Origin: Bacteroidota bacterium
GTDB taxonomy: Bacteria; Bacteroidota; Bacteroidia; Flavobacteriales; Weeksellaceae
Reading direction: 5' to 3'
Length of the DNA: 15,145 nucleotides
NCBI GenBank assembly: GCA_023420435.1
Contig: JAEZWE010000213.1
Coordinates: forward strand, 1-15,145
Below, one piece after another: positions 6,786 to 14,700 of the stretch (its first letter is position 1; the number at the start of each line of letters is the position of its first letter). Position numbers and translations under genes: made by a program. The notes under the pieces are model-generated. The model did no database searches. It saw only the letters and a program-made list of their open reading frames with translations, and had not been told where the DNA came from.

Positions 6786-7430
6786 ATGTGGAAAAAGATT
6801 AAAAAAATAATTTTCATCTTACTATTGGCCAATATTTTATTTATTATTTGGGGCAAATTTTTCAATCCACCGATTACTTTTACCCAAATTTCCGGACTTT
6901 TCGAATTTGGAAAACTGGAAAGAGATTACATTTCTTACGACGATATGGGTAAAAATGTAAAAAAAGCAGTAATTGCAGCAGAAGATCAGAAATTTTTTAA
7001 TCATAATGGTTTTGATTATCAAGCGATAGAAAAAGCATACAAAAAAAACGAACAGGGAAAAAAAATACGTGGCGGAAGCACGATTTCGCAACAAACGGCA
7101 AAAAATGTTTTTCTTTGGCAACACCGAAGTTGGTTCCGCAAAGGTTTAGAAACCATTTATACTTTTATTATTGAACTGGTTTGGGGAAAAGAAACCATTT
7201 TGGCGAGATATCTTAATTCCATCGAAATGGGACGTGGCGTTTTTGGCGTAGAAGCCGCATCGCAATATTATTTCAAAAAAAGTTCGAAAGATTTATCTAA
7301 AAATGAAGCAGCCTGGATTGCGGCCATTTTACCCAATCCCAAAAAATACGATCCCAATAATCCTTCTAAATATTTACGGAATCGCCATAACTGGATTATG
7401 CGACAAATGAATAACGTCGTAATTAAATAA
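6786..7430 (+). CDS. mtgA: Monofunctional biosynthetic peptidoglycan transglycosylase
   Basis: A GT51 glycosyltransferase that polymerises lipid II into glycan strands at the outer face of the inner membrane, without a transpeptidase domain. The 214-residue form has one N-terminal membrane anchor (residues 7-22, IIFILLLANILF...) and then the GT51 motifs in order: AEDQKFFNHNGFD with catalytic Glu66, RGGSTISQQ (95-103), and KETILARYLNSIEMGRGVFG around 135-154 with the second conserved Glu region. The length agrees with MtgA (about 240 in E. coli) and rules out a full class A PBP. I chose ATG 6786 (MWKKIKK); an in-frame TTG at 6759 would add nine residues of no family character. It is followed after 9 bases by the membrane 'recombinase' gene, so the two are probably co-transcribed. 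Confidence 0.93.
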   Translation: MWKKIKKIIFILLLANILFIIWGKFFNPPITFTQISGLFEFGKLERDYISYDDMGKNVKKAVIAAEDQKFFNHNGFDYQAIEKAYKKNEQGKKIRGGSTISQQTAKNVFLWQHRSWFRKGLETIYTFIIELVWGKETILARYLNSIEMGRGVFGVEAASQYYFKKSSKDLSKNEAAWIAAILPNPKKYDPNNPSKYLRNRHNWIMRQMNNVVIK

Positions 7431-7439
7431 TTTTTTTTG

Positions 7440-9473
7440 ATGACTATTTTCCATCATAACAAGGAAACTTTCAACAGTGTTTTGTTGAAATACTTCAGTT
7501 TCAAAAACGAAACGAAGTCTTTGGATCCTTTGTATGATGTTTTCCAAAGTATTAAGCGTGAAGATTTTGGCGTTTTGGTACAGTTTTTAGAAAATTCACC
7601 GGAAATTACAGATAATTTAAGTCACTATTTACATAATCTTTTTAAAGGAAAACCTTTTAATTTATCGCTTACAGAAGCCAATATATTATCGGAAAATGCA
7701 TTTTTTCCTGAATTTAAGAAACGACTTTTAAATAAAATTTTACCTTCGGTAGAAAATGAAAACTCTGTTTGGTTTTTGATAGATTATATTTCCGTTCGTC
7801 CTGGAAAAGATTTAAAATATTTGAAAAATGTTCCGGATGAAGAAATGGACGCGCTTTTCCGTTTGTTGAAAATAGACCGTTTTATTTTGCAGAAATCGGT
7901 AAAGAATGAATTGCTTTTTTCTGCAAATATTTTGGCTTGGAGAGCTATTGGAAACGCTTTGGATATCGAAGTAATGAATATGGCACCGGAATATAAAAAT
8001 TTTGATAATCCGTTTTTGGCGCTGCAGGACGAAATGGATATCTTAAATTCTGAATTTCGAAAAAATTCGGATTTCCAACTCACCAGAAAAAATGAACATT
8101 ACAAGCAGATAAAAATTTATTTGGATCAATGTTTATATTTTGTAGACCGTGCGTTCAAAAATTCTTCAAAATTTGGAATTTCCGGGAAAATTAATCAGGC
8201 GTTATTAAAAATTCGGCAGCAAATCCACCGTATTTCAGATATTATTTCACTTTTGGTAATTGATGCAGAAGAAGATGTTTTGAAGAATTCCAAGTCATTG
8301 ATTTTTAATATTTTGGAATATAAATCACATAAAAATAATATTTCAGAATTATTTGATGACAGCACGCGTTTAATGTCACATTTAATCACCAACCATACTG
8401 CAGAAACAGGAACACATTATATTTCTTCCACGTTGAAAGAATATATGAAAATGTTTTGGAAAGCAAGTGGTGGTGGGGTTATTGTAGGTTCACTTTGTAT
8501 TTTGAAAATGCTGTACAGTTTTGCACCGGGAAGTGAATTTTCTCATGCTTTTATGTATGCGATGAATTATGCTATGGGATTTATCATGATTTATTTGATG
8601 GGGTTTACTTTAGCGACAAAACAACCGGCAATGACGGCGGCAACGATGGCAAAAGTGCTTTCTGATGAAGAAAATACACAAAAAAATTATCGCGATTTTG
8701 CCCATCTTATTTCCAAACTTTTTAGGACCCAGTTTATCGCTTTTATTGGAAATGTAGTTTGGGCTTTTCCGGTTTCTTTGGCTATAATTTATGGATTAGA
8801 TGTGCTTTTCAATGAAAATTTGGCAGTTGAAAAATCTAGTAAGTTGCTTCACGATCTCAATCCTTTTGATTCCAAAGCGCTTTTTCATGCCAGTATTGCG
8901 GGCTTTTATCTTTTTATTTCCGGGATTATTTCCGGGAATGTAGGAAACAATTCCGTGTATTATCAAATTCCTCAACGAATTGCCAAAAATCCAACCATAA
9001 AACTTTTGTTGGGAGAAAAAGCCGCAAAGATGATTTCCGGATTTTATTCCAGAAACTGGGCGGGAATTATTTCAAATTTTTGGTTTGGGGTTTTTCTTGG
9101 CGTTACAGGACCTATTGGAACTTTTTTAGGATTGGATTTGGATATCCGACATATTACTTTTGCTGCGGGAAATTTTGCCATTGGTCTTTATGGGAAAGAT
9201 TTTAATGTAGATACTTATACTTTTTGGGTGTGTTTTGTCACTGTTTTTCTTATCGGATTTTTTAATTTTTTAGTAAGTTTCGGTTTGTCAATGCTTTTGG
9301 CTTTGCGTTCCCGAAAAGTAAATTTGGGCGAGGTTACAGAAATTATCAAGGAAATTTTCAGGTATTTTATTAAAAATCCTTTCCGTTTTTTTCTTCCAAT
9401 TCATTCCAGAGAGTTAGATTTTAGAGCGAAGGAAATGATCAAATCAACCGCTACAAAATCTGAAGATCAATAA
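7440..9473 (+). CDS. SpecificRecomb-family ('site-specific recombinase') multi-pass membrane protein
   Basis: The 677-residue protein resembles the family annotated as 'site-specific recombinase' (SpecificRecomb, related to Neisseria Gcr). The N-terminal half (1-340) is helical and soluble-looking. The C-terminal half has about six membrane segments: SGGGVIVGSLCILKML (about 343-360), MGFIMIYLMGFTLATKQPA with the family's conserved ATKQPAMTAATMA (about 391-405), FIGNVVWAFPVSLAIIYG, FYLFISGIISGNVGN, FWFGVFLGVTGPIGTFLG and FWVCFVTVFLIGFFNF. No catalytic Tyr or Ser recombinase motif is visible, so the name is probably misleading and the activity unknown. The ATG at 7440 is preferred over the TTG immediately before it. 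It sits 9 bases after mtgA, suggesting an envelope role (inference). Its 3' end overlaps the convergent DUF721 gene by 23 bases. Confidence 0.85.
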   Translation: MTIFHHNKETFNSVLLKYFSFKNETKSLDPLYDVFQSIKREDFGVLVQFLENSPEITDNLSHYLHNLFKGKPFNLSLTEANILSENAFFPEFKKRLLNKILPSVENENSVWFLIDYISVRPGKDLKYLKNVPDEEMDALFRLLKIDRFILQKSVKNELLFSANILAWRAIGNALDIEVMNMAPEYKNFDNPFLALQDEMDILNSEFRKNSDFQLTRKNEHYKQIKIYLDQCLYFVDRAFKNSSKFGISGKINQALLKIRQQIHRISDIISLLVIDAEEDVLKNSKSLIFNILEYKSHKNNISELFDDSTRLMSHLITNHTAETGTHYISSTLKEYMKMFWKASGGGVIVGSLCILKMLYSFAPGSEFSHAFMYAMNYAMGFIMIYLMGFTLATKQPAMTAATMAKVLSDEENTQKNYRDFAHLISKLFRTQFIAFIGNVVWAFPVSLAIIYGLDVLFNENLAVEKSSKLLHDLNPFDSKALFHASIAGFYLFISGIISGNVGNNSVYYQIPQRIAKNPTIKLLLGEKAAKMISGFYSRNWAGIISNFWFGVFLGVTGPIGTFLGLDLDIRHITFAAGNFAIGLYGKDFNVDTYTFWVCFVTVFLIGFFNFLVSFGLSMLLALRSRKVNLGEVTEIIKEIFRYFIKNPFRFFLPIHSRELDFRAKEMIKSTATKSEDQ

Positions 9474-9741
9474 TTTTTTCTTCTCCAAATTTTTCCTGAA
9501 ACTTTTTTAAAAAGAATGTTTTTCTTAACCTGAAATCGTTTTTTAAAAGCGGAGATTTTACTTGGATCGCTAATGTTTTTTTTTCCAAATTTACATTTCC
9601 GATTTCGTTGAAAAGCGCTTCATCCAAATATTCCTGCAAAAAATCTTTGATTTCAAAAGCTAATAATTTGTCTTCAAAACCATGTGCTTTAGCAAAGGCT
9701 TTTACGAGTTCAGAACTTTGAAATTCTCTTTTCTTTTTCAT
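9451..9741 (-). CDS. DUF721 (DciA-like) domain protein
   Basis: A 96-residue protein resembling DUF721. It shows the family pattern of an N-terminal helix (SSELVKAFAKAHGFEDKLLAFEIKDFLQEYL), then EIGNVNLEKKTLAIQVKSPLLKNDFRLRK, where the strand followed by 'S-LKND-RLRK' corresponds to the nucleic-acid-binding KH-like fold, and a short C-terminal strand EEKIIDLQIL. DUF721 includes DciA, which helps load the replicative helicase in bacteria lacking DnaC; whether this copy does so is inference. It follows recF on the same strand with 91 bases between, filled by a repeat. The last 23 bases overlap the convergent membrane-protein gene. Confidence 0.8.
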   Translation of the reverse strand: MKKKREFQSSELVKAFAKAHGFEDKLLAFEIKDFLQEYLDEALFNEIGNVNLEKKTLAIQVKSPLLKNDFRLRKTFFLKKFQEKFGEEKIIDLQIL

Positions 9742-9743
9742 TT

Positions 9744-9792
9744 TTAGAGCTTAGTTTTTAGGGCTTAGGATTTAGTTTTAAGAATTTAGGAT
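9744..9792. repeat. Seven-unit TTAGNNN heptamer array
   Basis: On the plus strand the units are TTAGAGC, TTAGTTT, TTAGGGC, TTAGGAT, TTAGTTT, TAAGAAT and TTAGGAT, in perfect 7-base phase. Six of seven begin TTAG. The array lies just upstream of the DUF721 start codon (9741) in the recF-DUF721 gap and leads directly into an inverted repeat. It may be a dispersed intergenic repeat of this genome; the function is unknown. Confidence 0.8.
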
Positions 9793-9836
9793 TAGGTTTC
9801 AAGACTTTTAACTAAGCCTTGAAACCTAATCCCTAA
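9786..9836. repeat. Inverted repeat overlapping the recF stop codon
   Basis: TTAGGATTAGGTTTCAAG (9786-9803) and CTTGAAACCTAATCCCTAA (9818-9836) are reverse complements apart from one extra base, around a 14-base loop. The right arm contains the recF stop codon (9833-9835). Neither orientation has a following T run, so it is not a standard terminator; it could cap the 3' end of recF mRNA or attenuate expression of DUF721. Confidence 0.85.
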
Positions 9837-10918
9837 TTCCTAATTTCAAAAATTTTACTTTCCTCATTAATCCTTTTTACAACACTTTCGGTTCGTTCTT
9901 TATGCGTATCGGTGATGAAGATTTGTCCGAAATTTTCTTCGTTTACCAATTTTATTAAATGCGAAACTCGGCTGTCATCCAATTTATCAAAAATGTCATC
10001 TAAAAGAAGAACCGGCGTTTTTCCGGTAAGTTCTTTAATCAAATTCATTTGAGCCAATTTTAGTGCAATGAGAAAAGACTTTTGTTGACCTTGGCTTCCA
10101 AATTTTTTTAAAGGATTTCCATTCATTTCAAAAAGTAAATCATCTTTGTGAATTCCGTGTGAAGTGTAGGTTAAAACGCGGTCTTTTTCAAGATTTTGAT
10201 TTAATAATTGAATCATCAGAAATTCAGATAAATCCGATTGATAATTCACCGAAACTTTTTCTTTTCCACCAGAAATTACTTCGTAAAAATGCTGAACCAC
10301 CGGATTTAGTTTCAAAATAAATTCTTTTCTTTTTTCAAAAATTTCTGTTCCGAATTTGGTTAGTGGTTCATTGTAAATTTCCAGAGAATCCACATCAAAA
10401 GCTCTGTTTTTGGCGAAATATTTCAGTAATGCATTTCGCTGTTTCAAGGTTTTTTGATATTGCATCAGTCCGAAAAGATAGTCCGAATTGGTTTGTGAAA
10501 TCATCGCATCTAAAAACTTTCTGCGGCTTTCTCCGCTATCCGCAATCAAGTTGGAATCGTAAGGTGAAATCATCACACTGGGTAAAAAACCGATATGATC
10601 CGAAAGTCTTTCGTAGGTTTTATCGTTTTTTTTAATGATTTTTTTAGCTTCTTTCGGAAGAAGAATTTTGATAATATCGGTTTTCTCTTCGCTTAAAATA
10701 TTTCCTTCGATACTGAAAAAATCTTGCTGCTCTTTAATATTTAGAAAATCGGAATTTCCCAAAAAACTTTTCCCTACGGAAAGATAATATAGCGCATCCA
10801 AAATATTGGTTTTTCCGACCCCGTTATTTCCGACAAAACAGTTGATTTGTGGCGAAAAATCGAAAGATTTTTCGTCATGATTTTTAAAATTGAGGAGCGA
10901 AAGTTTTTGGATAATCAT
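9833..10918 (-). CDS. recF: DNA replication and repair protein RecF
   Basis: RecF is an SMC-like ATPase that binds gapped DNA and helps RecO/RecR load RecA. The 361-residue length is typical. Visible are the N-terminal 'LSLLNFKNH' start, Walker A GNNGVGKT (30-37), the RecF-typical ISPYDSNLIADSGESRRKFLD (117-137), signature GSQGQQKS (274-281) and Walker B VLLLDDIFDKLD (303-314), followed by FITDTH. The start ATG overlaps the stop of the upstream UbiA-like gene by 4 bases (ATGA), showing translational coupling. It is not next to dnaA, dnaN or gyrB, but it does keep DUF721 as its downstream neighbour. Confidence 0.96.
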   Translation of the reverse strand: MIIQKLSLLNFKNHDEKSFDFSPQINCFVGNNGVGKTNILDALYYLSVGKSFLGNSDFLNIKEQQDFFSIEGNILSEEKTDIIKILLPKEAKKIIKKNDKTYERLSDHIGFLPSVMISPYDSNLIADSGESRRKFLDAMISQTNSDYLFGLMQYQKTLKQRNALLKYFAKNRAFDVDSLEIYNEPLTKFGTEIFEKRKEFILKLNPVVQHFYEVISGGKEKVSVNYQSDLSEFLMIQLLNQNLEKDRVLTYTSHGIHKDDLLFEMNGNPLKKFGSQGQQKSFLIALKLAQMNLIKELTGKTPVLLLDDIFDKLDDSRVSHLIKLVNEENFGQIFITDTHKERTESVVKRINEESKIFEIRN

Positions 10919-11679
10919 TGCTTACAAAAATACTTCAATAAAATCAAAAACAAAAGGGGAAGTCCACTACACAATTCAACCCAAAAGGAAAAATAACTTT
11001 CACTGTTTCGGTTTTCAGAGAAAAAAATCAATAAATAAGTAAAAAAGGTCGTGAAAAAAAATGCAAAAGAAAATTCAAATTTTATGAAAAAAATTGAAAG
11101 CAAACTTGCTGTGAAAACTAACAAATAAGCTAAATATTTTGTTTTATGAACGCCAATTAATTTGGGAAAAGTAATCACTTGATCTTCATACATATCACGT
11201 ATATCAAAAGGTAAAACCAATGCAGAAATAAATAGCCATGAAATGGTGAAAATTTTGAAATCAAATTCTTGTAAAATCAGCCATGAATTAATTAAAGCCC
11301 ACGTCAAACCCACATAAAAAACTTTCAGTAAAGGAATTTTCCGGATAAATTTTTCCAGAAAAAAAGAATTGTATAACAATCCTAAAACTACGATAATCAA
11401 CCATTTCAATAATCTTATTTCATTGTGATTGAGGTATATAAAAATCATGGAGCCAATTCCGCAAAGAATATTAAAAACCAAAATTTTCGAAAAAAAATGT
11501 CTTCCCTGAAATTTTGTATATAAATATCCACTAAAATAAGTGATGAATATTAAAACAACTGTGGGAAATCGGAATACATTTTGTTCCAGCATGAAAAAAA
11601 TTGCCAAAAATGTTCCCATTAAAGCCACAAAAAATTGGGAATCGACTATGTATTTTTTTAGTAAATTTAGAAGTTGCAT
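10915..11679 (-). CDS. UbiA-like prenyltransferase-family membrane protein
   Basis: A 254-residue protein with about seven or eight hydrophobic helices. The best functional clue is FDIRDMYEDQ (D159, D162, D166) followed by FPKLIGVHKTK, which resembles the second aspartate-rich motif of UbiA-family prenyltransferases, enzymes that attach isoprenoid tails to aromatic acceptors. The first motif (NDxxDxxxD in loop 2) is missing: the matching loop reads SGYLYTKFQGRHF with no aspartates. The protein may therefore be a diverged member without prenyl transfer activity, so a substrate is not assigned. It is the first gene of a minus-strand cluster with recF and is coupled to it by a 4-base overlap; a functional link to repair is not implied. 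Confidence 0.65.
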   Translation of the reverse strand: MQLLNLLKKYIVDSQFFVALMGTFLAIFFMLEQNVFRFPTVVLIFITYFSGYLYTKFQGRHFFSKILVFNILCGIGSMIFIYLNHNEIRLLKWLIIVVLGLLYNSFFLEKFIRKIPLLKVFYVGLTWALINSWLILQEFDFKIFTISWLFISALVLPFDIRDMYEDQVITFPKLIGVHKTKYLAYLLVFTASLLSIFFIKFEFSFAFFFTTFFTYLLIFFSENRNSESYFSFWVELCSGLPLLFLILLKYFCKQ

Positions 11680-11719
11680 TTTTCGGCGTTGTTAGTGCTC
11701 AAAACTCTATCAACGCTTC

Positions 11720-11727
11720 CAAAATTA
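11720..11727 (-). promoter_or_regulatory. Candidate -7 box for the UbiA-like/recF/DUF721 cluster
   Basis: On the minus strand TAATTTTG (11727-11720) matches TAnnTTTG exactly, 40 bases before the ATG at 11679, within the 59-base divergent gap with the alpha-2-macroglobulin gene. No -33 TTG was found at normal spacing. Confidence 0.4.
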
Positions 11728-11738
11728 AAAACAATTTT

Positions 11739-14700
11739 ATGAAACACCTTAATAAACTCTTCTTTATTTTCCTGTTTTTAGGAAGTTTTTATAGTATGAA
11801 AGCACAAAATTATTACGATACTCAATGGAAAAAAATTGAAACCAATTATAAGCATGGTCTTTATAAATCGAATCTTCCGGTAATTTTAGAAATTCAAAAA
11901 CGAGCGATTCAAGAAGATAATGCGATACAGTTAATCAAATCTTTGAAAGCTGAATTTTCCATCGTAAACCAAACCGAAGACGATACTCAAAACGATGCAG
12001 CTTCAAAATTTTTCGCAAAATTGCAGTCGATGAACTCTTCTTTAAAAGGTGAAGATAAAGTGGTTTTCAAAGTGCTTTTGGGCGAATTTTTTCAGGAATA
12101 TTACGATAATGAAAGTTGGGAAATCGATCAAAGAACCAACATCAATAATCAGGATTTTGCACAGATTGAAACGTGGAGCAAACTGGATTTCAAGAATTTT
12201 TTATCTAAAAATTATTCTGAATTAGAGGCTGAAAAATCGGCTTTAAAGCAGATAAAAATGGCGAAATACAAAGAAATTTTTTACAATGTGGAAAATCTGG
12301 ACTATTTCCCAACACTGTTCGATTGGAATGCTACGAAACAAATAGATTTTCTGAAGGACGGACAACTTTTCACACCGAATGAATTGAAAGTTAATCACGC
12401 AAAAATTAATGCAATTTATGATGAATTGGTTGCAGGAAATTCAGGTAATCCAAAACTGTATTTTCAACATCAAAAAATTAATTACAATTGCTATTTCACG
12501 AACTGCAAAGACAAACTTTCCCAACTTCAAAACCTTTACAAATCTTCTACAGATGGTGATTACAAAGTTTTGATTGCGGAAGAAATTGTGGATGAGTTGA
12601 TTCAGGATAAAAAGCATTTAGAAGCTCTTTCTTTAATTGAAAGTGTGAAAAAACTGTATCCGAATTCCAAATTTTTGAACAACATTAAAAATAAGGAAAA
12701 TAGCATTGTCAGTCCTTCTTTAATCATTCATTATGAAACGGAAACGCAAAGTAATAAACCGATTCATATCATTGCTGAACATAAAAATGTAGATCAGTTT
12801 TCTTTGAATATTTATGAAACCGAGGATTTGCAGGGTTTTATGAACCACGTTTACGACAGTTACCGCAACAAATTTGCCTCTGTGAAAAAAACTTTGGTTC
12901 GAAAAGAAAATTTTGAAATTCACAATAGAAAAGATTACCAAACCTACAAAACTTCCTACGAAATAAAGCCACTTCCTTCCGGAATTTATTTGGTGGAATA
13001 TGTGGTGGAAAATGCCATTAACAGTACCTTTTATTTCATTGCATCAGAAAACCGTATAATTGATTTTCAAAAAAATGATTACGGTAAAAAAGAAGATATC
13101 GAAAAACTGGTAAATCGTGAAAACGGAAAGGAATTTGCGAATTCAAACATCGATTTTTACGAATATATTTACAATAAACCTTTGGTAAAAACGTCAACAA
13201 AAACCGATAAAAAAGGAACTTTTGTTTTTCCAAAATCTGTAAATACAGAATATTACAGATATTATCTTCTAAAATCCTCAGACAACAATTATCAGCTAGT
13301 CAATCATTACGGAAATCAAAGAAATTACGATCCCAGAATTGTTCATGATAATGAAATTGCGCAAGTTTTCCTGGACAGAGCGATTTACAGACCCGGACAA
13401 ACCGTTTATTTTAAAGTAATTGCCACAGCTTTAAACGGTGAAACCAAAAAAGAAAAAGTTGCAGAAAATGTAAAACTGAACATCATTTTGCACGATGCAA
13501 ATGATGAAGAAGTTTCAAAACAAATTTTAACGACAAACGAATTTGGTTCTGTACACGGAATTTTTAAGCTTCCAAAAGGTAAATTGAACGGAAATTTCTC
13601 CATCCGTGTTGACAATGATGATGATGAAGTATCAGATTATTCCATTGAAGGTTACAAAAATTTTCAAGTTGAAGAATACAAAAGACCAAAATTTGAAGTC
13701 ACTTTTGAACCTATAAAAGACGAATACAAATACGGACAAACTCTTGAATTAAAAGGAAAAGCTGTTATGTTTTCGGGAGTTCCGCTTTCTAATTCAACCG
13801 TTAATTACGAAATCAAGAAGAAAAATATTCGTTGGATGTATTTCTGGTGGTATCCTCGTGGAAATGATAACGAAAATTCAATTCTTGGTTCCGTGAAAAC
13901 CAATGATAAAGGCGAATTCACGATAAAAGTAGATTTGAAAAAAGATGAAACGTTGGATGGAATTCAGGTGGATAATTATGAGATTGAAGCGAGTGTAACC
14001 GACATCAACGGTGAAACCCAAAGCGCAACCGAAAACGTAAAAGTCGCTTCTGTAACACATTTCATTAAAGCCGACAATATCGGAAATGTTTTTGCCGACG
14101 AAAATGTAAAACTCAATGTAGAAACCAAAAACTACAACGAACAAAATCTGAAGAAATCCTATAACGTAAAACTGGCGAAACTTCAGGAACCGCAAAGGAT
14201 TATTAGAGAAAATTTTAAATCAAAAATTCAGGATTTGCCGCAACTTTCTGAAAGTGAATTCATCCAGAAGTTTCCTCAAGATTTCTTTGATAAAAATGAT
14301 GACATCAAGAACTGGAAAACGGAAAAGATTATCGTTCAGCGCGTTGAAAATCAAACCAATTCAAACGACATCAAACAACCTCAAACTTTAGATTTAGGCA
14401 AACTCGAACCCGGAACTTACGAACTCGAACTCTTCAACATCGAAGGTAAAGACACGATAAAATCTGTACAACATTTTCAGGTTTGGGATAAGAGATTCTT
14501 GAGAGACTCGCAGAAACCTTTTCTTGAAGTTATTCAGCCAAAAGACGAGTTCAAACGTGGCGAAAAAGCCAAAATCTATGTGTATTCAGCGATTCCGGAT
14601 GCTCTCGTGAATGTTTTTGTTCAGAATGGAAACGGTGAAACCAAAACCGAAACACAAAAAATGAAAAACGGCGTTTTGGTGTATGAAGTTCCGGTTCCAA

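Noticed and set aside
9744..9792. Heptamer array as a CRISPR or microsatellite coding tract
   Set aside because: The units are 7 bases and contiguous with no spacers, and lie outside any reading frame, so neither fits.
11686..11716. GCGTTG...CAACGC inverted repeat in the divergent gap as an operator
   Set aside because: Only 6 bp per arm with a 19-base separation; chance occurrence is likely, and no regulator gene is adjacent.
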